Made by a program: the position numbers and the translations under genes
Source: Membranipora membranacea
Taxonomy: Eukaryota > Bryozoa > Gymnolaemata > Cheilostomatida > Membraniporidae
Length of the DNA stretch: 64,000 nucleotides
Assembly (NCBI GenBank): GCA_914767715.1
Contig: OU612065.1
Coordinates: forward strand, 9,732,001 to 9,796,000
Reading direction: 5' to 3'
Shown: positions 39,145-50,920 of the stretch, piece by piece
Layout of the letters: each line of letters begins with the position of its first letter
Position numbering within the stretch: the stretch's first letter is position 1
The notes under the pieces: model-generated
Database searches by the model: none
What the model saw: only the letters and a program-made list of their open reading frames with translations
Told to the model about the DNA's origin: nothing

Positions 39145-41365
39145 CTGCAAATAGAATGAGTAAATACAGTTAGCTTAGAACATACATGAGTGCATTGGGA
39201 GAGCAGCAATATATCTATGTACTAAGATTATTGAGCTGATCTATCTCATTATAGGTTATGTTTTATCTTTCGAAAATAAACACCGACACGTTGGATAAGA
39301 GATAAATATTGGCCATCGTTAACCCTGGACACTATTACTATAAGTATTAGTGTGCGAGTGAACAATAAGGAAAACAGAAGACATCCTATATTCTGATGTG
39401 GCGTCCTAGGATTCATGCACAAGGTTCGACATGATAACAATTCAACCTCTTTGAATGCTGTGCCTCAACCCTGCCCCACCCAAGTGAAAGGCACAGAGCT
39501 TGAGACATACTCACCCTCAATCACACACAATGCCGATTTACACAAAAATATTATTGGCATTGGCCTAGTTTAAGCGCTCAAACGCTGCCTGGGTTGCTGG
39601 TATTGGCATTTCATTATCATCCATGCTAATGAAATGGCAGTGCCAGCAGCTCAGGCTATATTTGAACACTTAATCAACTGTCGGATATAAATCATATTTG
39701 ATTTTGTGTTGGAGAAAAACCAATAGATTCAGCAGCTTATTGTGATTCTTACCTCAATTCTTACCTCAATTACTTTAGAACACTCGTAAACTACCAATGT
39801 AGGTATAAAAGCCGAGTGCCTCATTTGTTGAGGCATTTGTTTGAGCAGTGGTATTTTCAGAATTCTGGCATGTAGCCATTCCAAGGTTAATTTTGTTGAG
39901 ACCCTATCCGGAGGTCCCTTATGCTTCGTGGCAAGAAACTGTTATGATAAACGGCAGACGATGCCTGGATAGAGGTGGGCTCTCCTCTTTCAGCTGCCCT
40001 TGTTTTCATAGTTGCCTGCGATCTACAGTTTACAAGTTCATCATAGTCAGCGGATAGGGTATCGTGTTTATTCTGGTCTGGGCTTTACGTCTCTCTTGTA
40101 GAGTCTGGATTTCAAGACTAGTACGTGCCTCAGTGACGCCACGTCTACCTTTGATATTTTTTATGAATCTCACTGCTTTGTTTTGCACTAGTTCAAGATC
40201 CTCTATAGAGGCATTGTCAGACGGGTCCCAGAGTACATCTGCATATTCAAGCTTAGGGCGGCATAAGCTCGTGTACGCATGTAGTTTTGCCTTCTCAGGA
40301 GCTCCATGTAGCGTGTATTTTATACAACCTAGAGTCTTGTTTGCGCTTCCCATAATATCAATTTGATATTATACGAAACCAAGCTGCATCGTTTGCACAC
40401 AGATGGGTACGTGACAGTTATATTCGCTGTTACCTATCCATCTGAGTTGGTTACAACGATAGTGAAATGGGTGGCAACTTATCAGTGCTGTTAAGTGAAT
40501 GGCCCCTTTTTTACAGAGGTGTGAGATGGATGGCCTTTACTGGGCATATAATCAATGAGTAATAATGATGCTAATTGCAGTTTGTGCTATGGCGTTGGTA
40601 TGTGTCAATGCCTCCTAGTATTGCAGAATGACAGTGATTTATTGCCACTTAATTATTTGCATGCTTCAACCAGGGAGTACTCCTTGTTTCAACCAGCACA
40701 TAAATGACTGCCACAATGTATGCACTGCATGCCTCAATGATGGCCATGGATATGTGCAATATGGGGGGAATATGATACAAACTAACAATAAATATGATAG
40801 GTGAAGTGATATATATAATAATATATTGAAATTTAATTTAAAAAAATTGTTTGCCAGTATTGTGTATACATTCAACCTTTTTTACTCCTTGATTCAACTA
40901 ACTAAGTAACTAGTAACTCTACATCAACTGGATATCTCTCCTGATATTTTCTAGTACAAATCCTGATAATTTTCTTATTGAACAAGGACATTATTTCATG
41001 ATTTGATGAATTGTTAGGACCAATGTAAGCACTAAGCTGAAAAAGGGAGAAAAAAAGTGATCAGCAAACAACCTTGATGCTGACCCGAATGCATTGTGGG
41101 AAGATAGCTGGATTTCATACAAATTATTCGGGTCGTGTTTGTGGCTGGAGCAGAAACTAACTTAGCCTTAGGGAATTATTCATGTGTATTAAACCTGTAA
41201 AAATTTCTCAACTGCATGCAAAGTGTGTTTTTTCAATTGTTTAATGGTTTGTTACTGTTACTCCATCTGTTAGAACTCTGTCTGTCTTATATACATCTGA
41301 GCTCCAGTGGTGTCTGTCAATCTTAGGTGATATAGTTACATAGTTGACTCTGGAGAAGCAGGGGG
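39145..41365. other. divergent intergenic region NAA35 / OVCA2-like pair
   Basis: These 2.2 kb lie between head-to-head genes. They should contain the non-coding first exon of NAA35 and both promoters. The middle is occupied by a dead LINE fragment (40030-40353). No further coding exon or RNA gene was recognised. Confidence 0.4.
40030..40353 (-). pseudogene. non-LTR retrotransposon reverse-transcriptase C-terminal fragment
   Basis: The open stretch carries the usual tail of a LINE reverse transcriptase: KTLGCIKYTL, then the CRPKLEYADVLWDP block, LVQNKAVRFI, and LEIQTLQERRKAQT. Catalytic motifs are missing. It is the same class of fragment as 14259-14690, but the two differ enough to come from different LINE lineages. 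Confidence 0.85.
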
Positions 41366-44300
41366 ATGGCAACTGCACCAGCCTCTACTGAAAAGCTAAA
41401 GGTTGGTTATAAATTCAATAATTATATATTAATTCCATTGCTGCTAAGATATCTTTGATTTTCATTATAATATGTTAAGAACATTTATTTGGTATTCAAA
41501 GGCCCTGAGGCTAGCATGTATGCACTCTGTCTGAGAATTAAGAGTTTTCTCCTTCACTGTATAGTGCTGAACCAATGAACTCCCTCACCAGTCCCCTCCA
41601 GTGCTGCACTTTAGGCCACTTTAATTATGTATATTTGTATATATATATCACAGCTAATCCAGAACCTGGGCCCCTGTCTGTGTATCACTGGCCCCCTTGT
41701 ATTTTTATTTATTTTTAAACAAAAAACCCAAAAGAGGCCATATAAACATTGCCGAAGACCGGTTAGTTGCGATGAAGTAATCGCTTGGAAAACAAATGGT
41801 TGTTTTCTTGTTACTATAGGTCCTTGCTTTAGGGCCTTTTGAAAAACATGCAATTATTAGGCCTACATGTTTTTTAAAAGCCCCCCCCCCCCCCCCCACC
41901 TAACAACCCGTGGTTGAACCTGGACCTTTGACATGGCACATGATTATTTGCTGGTAGTAGGGCTGTATCCAATGGTGTTACAATGGTAGGGCCAGGCTGG
42001 GTGGGTGCGGGAGCGGCGCTATAACGCCTTCCCGCAAGAGGGGTATGGGCAGAAAATTTTTGAAAACATGAGGCAATTTTGAGGGATTTGTGCCCTATTC
42101 GGGAAGGGATTGACAATCCTTCCCGCAAGAGGGGTATGGGGGCCTCCTCCATAAAAAAATTGGGGATGGATTGGCAAGCAATTTAATTTGATCCCTACTT
42201 AGATTGACACACTTTTCTGCAATAAACATTTTCCAATTCAGTCAGTCAGAGCACGTACTCTTGTTTTGCATTTAAATTTCGAATTGCTATAGAGGGTGTG
42301 GGGGGTGGGTTCCCCAGGGGCAAATTAATTTAAAAATTGGGGGAGTTTTAAAGCAATATCCATCTGAGAATAGATGCCATGAACGTTTTCACAAAGTCAA
42401 ATCCCCTCTGCAACCAATTTAGAACATGCAGTTTTAAGAGGTTGTGTGTTAGAGTCTGGCCCATATTTTCAAGAGGCATGTTTTGAGGGAGCCATGGCGC
42501 TGAAGGATAGCTCACATTTTTCAGGCTTAAATTTATTGATGAACTCTAAACCTTATGACAAGCAGAAATTTGCCAAGAAGAACAGGTACATCGGCATAAT
42601 CCCTTCATAATCCCTCCCTTAGCGCCTGCTAATGATCAACATAAATACAGTCAATGCGTAATCATCACACTCATGTTAATTTTAGGGGTTAGTTAAGTTT
42701 TTCAGAATTTGATCTACTGAAAAAGTGGTAGGGCCATGGCCACATTGGCGGGTAGACAAAACTATCACCAGCTTACCATGATGCTCTAATGAGGAGCTCA
42801 ACTTGAAGTGTGACCTGGTAAACGTCCATCCACCACACATCTCTGCAAAAGAGCCATCTGCTTATGAGAACTAGCCATCCGGCACTACTAACTTGCAACC
42901 ATGCTGCTTGTACAAACCAGATAAATAAATGGCCGTCGGAGAGTAGAACATACAGATATAATATACTTACCCCTCTCATATGCTTACTACATCACACTTC
43001 TGAATCACTTTTTTCTCAGCACCCCCCCCCCCCCTCATTTCAATGATCTAATGTCGGTGAAAATGAAACAATCTGATGTCAGATGCATTCTGCACTTTAT
43101 AATGTACTGACCACAAGCCTGCTACTGGAAGCAAAGACAACAGTTTGCTATCAGCTGGCATTTGGTTAGTGTTGGCGAAGGTTACTTATTCCTGATAGAA
43201 GAAACTAACTCAAAGTTTATCATTATTGTAGATTCTATGTCTTCATGGCTACAGGTGAGCATATCTGTACTCCATTTCATCACTGATTTATTAGCTGTGG
43301 TGATTTACTCTTGACCGTACCGTATCTCATAAGTGAAAGGACTTTGATGCCTAATCGGCTGGTATTTCAAATTATGAATTTCACATGACATGAGACATGA
43401 TTGTTTCTAATTTGTTCTATCATCCTCAGCTGAATCAATATATTGCCACACAAAGCAAACTTCAGTCTCCCGCTTTTTTTTAGACAAAATGCTGCAATAT
43501 TCAGAACTAAAACTGGAGCTTTCCAATCTGCAATGAAGAAGCATGCAGACTTTGGTGAGTAGAAATGAGCATTTTCTTATGAATCAGAGTATGTGAATAA
43601 ACTGCACTGCTTCAGAATAGGAGACGTCTATTATTGATCCGATAGGTAGAATCCATTAATATTTTAGTTCCTTTGGTAGATTGGAAATATTTGCATGTAA
43701 ATGTTGAGTTGACTTGACCGATTGAACATATATTCAACCCTGATTCAACCAACCCCTATCTTTTTATCCCTTTAGTTTTGATACCAAACCTAACCCTAGA
43801 TAATTATCTACTCAATGGTTCTAATCTACGGAGGGAAATGGGATAACATGTTAAATGCCAGATCAATTTGCTGTATCCGAAGTATATCTGTATCATTATT
43901 AAAATATTTTAGTGATAGTTGATGCACCGATTAATGTGGAACAACATGTTGATGCTGAAGGAAATACCCACCAACTGAAGGGCTGGTGGATCAAGCAGGA
44001 TGATGACCCTGTCGCAGGGTTAGCAGGAGCTCTTGATCATGCGAAAGATATCATTGCTGCCGAAAAGGTAACTCTCTCTTTGTTTTTGTGACATATTGGT
44101 TGATGGCATCAGTAAGAGTAAATGAGGTGTGGCATGTCTCTCAAATAATAGAGAGTCTTAAATGTTACATACATGGCACATCAGTGAGTCACCCTAGTCA
44201 CTAGAACTTATGTGGCTTTCTGGTACAATTTTGGGGGATAAATATCTAATCCATCTAAATATGATGTATATGCGCTGTTTTCATGCTAGTTATACGTTTA

Positions 44301-45089
44301 CAGGGCGGTTTTCATGGTATCCTTGGTTTCAGTCAAGGCGCTAGCATAGCAGCGATACTGGCTCATCAGCTTTCAAGTGGAGGTGAGTATTGGTCATTTG
44401 AGCAATTTATGTGCGGTTAATTTTTTATTCAAATCTGTTAATCATGCTTATAAACTAGTCTCATTGAACATCATAATGTACTTAGATATTTTTTGTCTCT
44501 TATGTCTAATATTACTCTTCATTTCTATTGCAGAATTTAAGCTGGAGAACAAGTTCTCTTTCGTCATAATGATAGCCGGGTTTGTGAGCGAATATCAGAA
44601 ATCTATGTTTCCAAGTGCTGTAAGAATGAAAGCCTTGTCTGCAATAGGTGAAGATGACAATATCATACCTAAAGGTGAGTTTTCTTTTCTACAAATAAAT
44701 ACTATAACATCTATGAATCACATTCAGAAACAACCCATTAAATAACTGAAATGAGCAGTTTGGGAGTTATCTACTCACTGGTAATGAAAAGACAAATCCT
44801 GATAGAAATACCCTAAAAGTTAAGCTGCGGAGTTGAAAGTATTTCTTTGCTGGGTTTACTCAACAGTCAATTATGTACATGTGGATTTTCTTTCAGTGGA
44901 TTTATTCTTTTTATTTTATCGGTAGACATGAGTGAGAACTTGAGGGATTACTTCAATGATTTAGAAGTATTATATCATCCTGGTGGACATGGAATACCTC
45001 TAAGATCTGCCCAGAAGAAATCTTTCAACAAATTTTTCCTTGAATGTAAAGAAATATGTTTTCCTGTCTCTCTTCCTGAGACTAGTTGA
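41366..45089 (+). CDS. OVCA2: OVCA2/FSH1-family serine hydrolase, copy 1
   Basis: This is an alpha/beta-hydrolase of the FSH1 (DUF341) family; human OVCA2 hydrolyses long-chain alkyl esters. Exons: 41366-41401, 43232-43254, 43484-43554, 43913-44067, 44304-44382, 44534-44674, 44926-45089, all in phase, giving 222 residues. Exon 1 encodes MATAPASTEKLK. Then follow ILCLHGYRQN (oxyanion-hole HGYRQN), FRTKTGAFQ, WW in the middle, the nucleophile elbow GFSQGAS (catalytic Ser), GEDDNIIP (catalytic Asp) and HPGGHGIP (catalytic His). The triad is intact. A polyadenylation signal AATAAA at 45222 follows the stop by about 130 bases. A second copy with the same exon phases lies directly downstream. Intron 1 holds a large GC-rich dispersed repeat. 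Confidence 0.9.
41880..41897 (+). repeat. poly-C tract
   Basis: About 17-18 consecutive C residues lie in intron 1 of the first OVCA2-like gene. A similar tract lies at 43022-43034. Length here may be affected by sequencing error. Confidence 0.9.
41957..42742. repeat. dispersed repeat family A, copy 1
   Basis: About 790 bases resemble 54635-55453 in order and content. They begin with GGGCTGTATCCA..., continue with a GC-rich CCCGC(A/C)AG(A/G)GGGGTGTGGG segment, have an AGGCATGTTTTGAGG..GCCATG block, GAAGGATAGC(T/G)CACATT, TTGATGAACT(C/A)TAAACCT, and end at GAAAAAGTGGTAGG(G/A)CCATGGCC. The copy lies in intron 1 of OVCA2 copy 1. No intact long open frame is present. It could be a degenerate element tail or a non-autonomous element. 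Confidence 0.8.
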
Positions 45090-45336
45090 CCTATAAAATC
45101 CTTAGTGTTGTAAAAGAAAATGACACTGTTTTGCTTTGTTTCAGGGAAATAATGCTGTGAAATATTTTATTTATTTTTGTATCAACTTTCATGCTGTTTT
45201 CTACGCATTTTGCTTTCGGTGAATAAATAAATTAATCAACAAACCTACCTAAATCCTTATCAAATACAGACCACCACAAATTTATTGTCAATCGATGAGT
45301 TGACAGGCAAGGTTATTTTGATTTTTTTCTTTGTAG

Positions 45337-47353
45337 ATTCTCTGTGTACATGGCTATAGGTGAGTGTAAGTTTCCTAACTCAGTGTCTTCTAATAATGAG
45401 TGTGTGAAGATTGCACCTTTCATTCATAGAATATTGTGTGACCATGTTGTTGTGTTGTTTTCTCCAAACTTTTTGAGAGACCCCTCCTCATTTAAATTTT
45501 TAACACTTTTCTTGGTAGTCGATGTAGTTTATTGGCAGTGTATGTTGTCGTTGTGACGCAAAATGCTTTTATATATGGTTAATGTATTCCCAACTCGCTA
45601 AATGTATTCCTTTTAGGCAAAGTGGTCAGGGATTTAGAGAAAAGACAGGATCATTTAGGAAGTCATTAAAAAAACATGCTGAGTTCGGTGAGTGTGAAAT
45701 AAATGATAACCGCGCAGTTTATGTTAACCTGTTAGCCTCGCCTTACTTGCAAAACCTCTACTTGTTACCGAGTTAACAGACTGAGTACTGCCAACCTCCC
45801 ACTTCTATGTTCAGCCTAATGATATGCCAGATGGTTAGATTCTTGAGCTACAACACTTTTAATACTTCACTACCAATATTCAGTTTGGCTGATCTGTGCA
45901 CAATAATGATTATGATCTGGATTGGATTTGCAGTGTTCTTTGATGCCCCACATCATGTAGGAGCGGAGCAGGGTGGTTCTCCAGACAATAATCACTCTCT
46001 AGGCTGGTGGTTCTCAAGAGAAGATGACTATTATAAGGCTATTGACTATTCAGAAATTGATAAGGGATTTTCTGAATCATTAGAGCATTTCTGCAAGTTC
46101 TACAAAGAGCAGGTGATAAAACTGAAATAACTTGGCCATACATCCTTGCTTTTGGTGTTCTTCACATGGGAATTTTTTATCTTTCTTCAAAAAGAATCGT
46201 AAATCACCCAAATTATAACAGCTCTGTGGTGACTTTTCAATTATCTCTTTTCTATATTTTAGGGACCATTTGATGGCGTTTTGGGTTTCAGTCAAGGGGC
46301 TAGTTTCATCACCGTCATTTGTGGGATGATTGAACGTAAAGGTAATACATTCTTCTTTGGTAGCAACTGAACATGGCTCTGCAAGTTTCATCTAGTGATA
46401 TAGTGATATAGGACCAGTACAATTTATTCCGGTTTTCTAGTAGGAATGCATACTATATGAAGCTGGATATTTTCACATTGCTAGATCCGCGCTAATGGGT
46501 AATAAATACTTTCATTGTATCCCTCACAGAGCTAGACTTGGATCTGGGGTTTGTGATGCTCTTTGCTGGGTTTAGAAGCAGATGTTCGCCTCACTCCAAG
46601 TACTATAGTAATGAGCAGCCATCAAGTGTTCCTGCATTGCTCTGCATTGGTGAAGGTGATGACGTTATCCCCCTTGGTGAGTATTTTTTTTTTTTTTTTT
46701 ATCAAATTTATTTTTGCTATTCAAGGCCCTTTCAGGCAAATGAGAATATGCTTACAGTATTTGGAATAAGATTTATCACATCTATTTAGCGCACTCCTGT
46801 ACAAGGTAGGAGTGGGCAAGCTAGGGTTTAACCGGAGAGCTCACCTCCTTTAGCAGCATGTGTAGTGACCAGGATTCGAACCTGCAACTCTCAGATTGAG
46901 AAGCGCGAATCCTAACCACTACGCCACCCTGCCACCCTGCCACCCTATTGTAGACTCATGAGTTTCAAGCTCGTAGTTTGAGTGGAACAAAGTGTCACTA
47001 AGTTACTCTGATATCCGCTGAACTCTGTTGAGTATGTAATACTCATGAAAAGAGAAACAGCACAAGAGCATGCGCATGATTCGATTGGATTTGAATGGTC
47101 AAATTGTGCAAGAATGACTTCTACATATGACATTAGGTCCCAACAAAACTTATAATGCCTATCTTTGACTGTGTGTCTCATCAATTCTCGTTTGTAACCT
47201 GCAGATATGGGCGATGAACTTATACCTCTATACAAAGAACCAACAGTATTACATCATCCTGGTGGTCACTTTCTACCAAACCAGCCAGAGCAGCGCAAAG
47301 TTTATAACGGATTTCTTACAAAAATGCTAGATCTCAAGAAATCGGCTTGCTGA
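45337..47353 (+). CDS. OVCA2: OVCA2/FSH1-family serine hydrolase, copy 2, lacks its own first exon
   Basis: Exons: 45337-45359, 45617-45687, 45934-46112, 46263-46341, 46530-46676, 47205-47353. Every border and phase mirrors copy 1. Blocks include ILCVHGYRQS, FREKTGSFRKSLKKHAEF, FFDAPHHV, WWFS, the elbow GFSQGAS, GEGDDVIP and HHPGGHFLP, so the catalytic Ser, Asp and His are all present. The copies have diverged strongly outside these motifs. No ATG exon with a phase-0 donor was found between the stop of copy 1 and 45337, and the first exon here has no in-frame Met. Translation therefore needs an upstream exon: either the 41366 exon joined by read-through splicing, or one I failed to see. With that exon the product would be 227 residues. 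Confidence 0.85.
46684..46700 (+). repeat. poly-T tract next to a splice donor
   Basis: About 16 T residues start seven bases inside the intron that follows exon 46530-46676. Together with the minus-strand tRNA-like unit just downstream (46800-46945) it may be the A-rich 3' tail of a SINE inserted in reverse. Confidence 0.6.
46800..46945 (-). repeat. tRNA-derived SINE
   Basis: On the minus strand, three GGGTGGC units lead into an A box (GGCGTAGTGGTTAGGA), an anticodon-arm-like stretch (CGCGCTTCTCAATCTGAGAG) and a perfect B box (GGTTCGAATCC), at 46872-46925. A unique body follows with GCTGCTAAAGGAGGTGAGCTC. Both internal RNA polymerase III promoter boxes are intact. The stem does not fold as a full tRNA. 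It sits in the last intron of OVCA2 copy 2, antisense to the gene. Confidence 0.8.
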
Positions 47354-48640
47354 CGGTGACAGTGACTAATATAGTGAGAATTGTGTTAACAGCCCCTTTT
47401 TACAGAGCTTTGCCAACGGGTAAACAGCTTTTTTGTTCTGATAGGCCTGTTTAACGCAACAAGTTCATAGGATACAAAAATCGAACTTGTAGAGAGGCTT
47501 TCAATACAAAAGTTTGAACAAATAATTAAGAGTCTTCTCATTATATGTTGTGGGCAGACAACCCTCAGCTTCCACAAAATAGTCTTCATGTATGTACAAG
47601 CAGGGAGGCTTCCACCCTCCCTGGTACAAGCAGGGACTTTGGGACAGGGAGGAACAAGCTTGCAAACAATCTTTTGTACATTTTTAAAACGGGCCCTGAC
47701 TTAGAATACAGTTCTAAGTCTAGAAAGATACATATATGAAGTTGATGGAATCAGACTCCACAAAAACAATGGTTGATAATTGGTATTGTGTAGATAATGA
47801 TCACATTTTTAGAAGCGCACAAATAATCTAATTTTAATTGGCTCAACCATTATTAGTCTTTGCAAGACGGAGGCAATTCTAGGGTCGTTACTGTATGGTT
47901 AACATTATTTATAGTAATTGTTTGTGTAATTTTTGTGATGCTATATCACACATAACGCCCAGCGATTCATAGTATACCCTGCAAATTTTCTATAGGTTGA
48001 TTAATTGAAATCTGAAAACTTACAAGGTACCTGTGTTTTGGGAAACAACACAATACATTATGGAGCAACATTGATGTCCTGAATATTGATATTGATTTCG
48101 AGTACTGGTGTTGACACGATGCCTGGAAGGATAAATAAATCGCTAGATCTCATCAGACAACTAACGTTATTGTTGTTTTTGATGTATGACATTGATTTGG
48201 TATGGTTGTAGCCATATGGCTTTAGCTATGATGATCATTATTAGGCCAATAGAGCTGAACACCCAAAATGATATCCAATGAGGTTTAAAGTAGTACACAG
48301 TAGTTAGATGGATATCTCAATTCAGCATGCTAAGGACTAACTGCGGATATAAAGCTACAATAGCAGCAGTCCTACAAGAGAAATATTCAGCATAATTCAC
48401 TACGTCACCATGAACAAAAGCGCCACTTATAACTCGGCATTATCAAAAAACTGTAAGTAACCCGAATTCTTTTATTGTTTATGTATAGCAATTAATTTCA
48501 TTATTGTTTTGTTTATGGTATGATGAATTCTGCATGCATTGCTTAATATATGTTTTGAAACAATGTAATACCTTTACAAAAAAGTGAAACATGGTGGGGA
48601 AACTTAAACATACGTTAAATTATTTGACAAAAACAAATAG
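47354..48640. other. intergenic region before the tail-anchored gene
   Basis: These 1.3 kb hold the OVCA2 copy 2 3' UTR and the upstream part of the next gene. A short open stretch starting at ATG 48412 (MNKSATYNSALSKN) ends at a good donor (GTAAGT at 48455), but its phase does not fit the next exon. A GC-rich motif AGGGAGGCTTCCACCCTCCCTGG at about 47606-47628 is partly palindromic, and a similar one recurs near 63945-63980. Confidence 0.4.
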
Positions 48641-50206
48641 GCAAAGAAGCAATGGGATATTGTCTGTCAGAAGGTAGGCACTAGGCAGATATCTAATTTT
48701 TCAGGTTAGATTTATACCGTTGCTTGACACATTGAAAGAAATTTAATTGACAGAATGATTACTAAATTATTCAATTCCTTTTTCATTGCTTTGACAAGCA
48801 TGCTGACATCAACATAAAAAGTTGGGATGTAATGGACAGATATATTACTAGCCTCATATCTGTTTCAGCTCGTCAGCAGAGTGTCCCCGAGCTGAGACAC
48901 TCAACGTTATCTACAGATATTTATTCTACGAGTACAATCAGCAGAAAAACCTTGCAGCTTCCACTGGATAAATGCAGCAGTCGTTTCATGAAAGAGAGTG
49001 CTCAAAACTTTCTGCAAATTCAGGTAAATGGTAATGCTGTTCAAACAGAAACAGTTGAAATAGTTCTTGTAGACACATCTGTTATGTTATGCAACAAAAC
49101 TGCATGCACTGGTTATTCCTACACTTTTCAGATAAATAAACAGCACACAGATTATCTCTGCGTGGGCCCCTCTGGAGTTGACCAGAACCCACCCAGCACG
49201 CTATACCAAGGGAGGGTTGTTGCCAGCCATCAATGATTAATTATCTATTTCAGATAGAGTGCATACATTCATTTGATGTTTTCAAATCTGACTATAAGGG
49301 TAAACAACTTTTTTCATTCTCTCCTTGACCAGAAATTTAACGTTTTTCACATTTAGCTTTATCGGTGCCTTGTTCAATTTCATGACTTTTGTTTTCACAG
49401 GATGACAATGATATGAAGTATGAGGAAGTGAGGCGACTGGAAACAAATATTGAGATCTTGGAATCTTACTGTGAGCATGCCTGCGGTAGTAAGTCGAGGA
49501 CGCGTGAGCAGCTAGAGAGGGTGGAGAAACAAATAGCATCAACAGGTATAGTAGTGAATGAGTGTGACCTTAGTGTCTGATCTCAATTAAATATGCTGAG
49601 GACATTATGTACTATATCTGTCTCATCTGTTAGTTCTGATGAAGGAGGACATCAATATTATGCTCTTATATTTTAGGGCAGAGCCTAGCCTCTTTCTGGG
49701 CAAAACTTAAGCGTCCACCGATTTCACCAACATCAGAGAATTCTCCATTGGCAGAGCTCAATATGGAAATCATCATAAACTTCTGCAAAACCCTACAGAC
49801 CTATACAAATCTGCTAGGTAATTACTGTACCAGTCTAGAAAGTAATGGATTATTAGGAGGTCACAAGTGGACAGACACAGAGAGCCCGGAGTCAGACAGC
49901 TCTCCGTACCAGCAGGCAGAAGAGCTACTTAACCTGATGCAGTCAAGAGAATACCAAGTCAGGTTCTGTCATGCTAACGTCTCACGAAGAAAAATAGCTT
50001 TGCGGTCTGTCAGCAGATCATCATTTGGTACAAGGACATTCTCAGTATCCGAAGGGTTGGATGATCGAGATGGGCTGCTGTGTTGGTGTAAAAATGCTTT
50101 CCTCATGTGGCTGAGTAATCACAAGAGAATCGCCATATCGATTACAGTGGCTGTCTTCCTGTTAATACTGATTATAGTGATAGTGATTGTAGTCATCAAA
50201 TCTTAG
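48641..50206 (+). CDS. unrecognised tail-anchored helical protein
   Basis: Exons 48641-48673 (tentative), 48799-49023, 49401-49545 and 49677-50206 join in phase and give about 310 residues; the true start is not settled. If the small exon is wrong, ATG 48832 (MDRYITSLIS) is the first Met. The soluble part is helical and charged, with blocks WDIVCQKHADINIKSWDVMD, YEEVRRLETNIEILESYC and INFCKTLQTYTNLLGNYC. A Ser-rich linker comes next. The last segment (RIAISITVAVFLLILIIVIV onward) is one strongly hydrophobic helix that ends only a few residues before the stop. That topology puts nearly all of the protein in the cytosol, anchored by its C-terminus in ER, mitochondrial or nuclear membrane. SNARE-like topology is possible, but I do not see a SNARE heptad with its central Gln or Arg layer. 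No family recognised. Confidence 0.65.
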
Positions 50207-50920
50207 CGTAGACTCGGTCTACTGGTAGAGGGTATCTCATACCCTTTCCCTTTCTTTACAGAACAATGCTAGTCAAAATGAGCTCACAGATTCTGATATT
50301 TTTTGATCAATGATAAACAGAGATGTAACATGTTGATAATATGACTTTGTATCCTGTATGCTGCCAAATTGAGTACAGATAAAATCTGAGCTATGTTAGC
50401 GTTTATTACCAGTAGAGCAAGTGTATATTGGAGACGAAGGAGATCATTTCATGAAAGATCTCAAAGTTGTGCCACAAGAAGCTGCTTCACTTCACTACAT
50501 GTATATAAATATAATATAATGCTTAATGAATTGTAATTCTACAATCCCCTACCTTGTGACATACTGATATGGTTAGAATTATACTGGTCACGACCAAACC
50601 TGGGAGGTAGTGTGGTTTATTTGTCAATATTTAATGAAGCTATAAAGACTTATATTTCATATATTATATTATAGTAGTTGCATTGATAAGAGAGTGCGAT
50701 ATTCATGGAAAATATGTTTTGCTGCCAACACAATCATAGCCTAAAAATATCATGTTGCAATACATGAATATAGGAACCATGACAAAGATGTAGGCTAAGG
50801 TGAATAGTGTAAAAAATAATATGTTTCATTAATTGAGAAAAAAAATCTTGTGTGAACTGATAGTTATATCAAGGAGTTAGAGACTCCTTGATTATATTGT
50901 ATCGACTTCTTCAGGCAATA
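50207..50920. other. convergent 3' region of tail-anchored gene and NCAPG2
   Basis: The two genes end tail to tail about 715 bases apart. The sequence is AT-rich with no coding signs. Minus-strand polyadenylation signals are possible at TTTATT (about 50402 and 50617). A short inverted repeat, TCAAGGAGTTAGAGACTCCTTGA, lies at about 50870-50892, just below the NCAPG2 stop. Confidence 0.4.

Noticed and set aside
41611-42152. Overlapping open frames across the poly-C tract and repeat A
   Set aside because: They run through a homopolymer and a dispersed repeat, with no domain.
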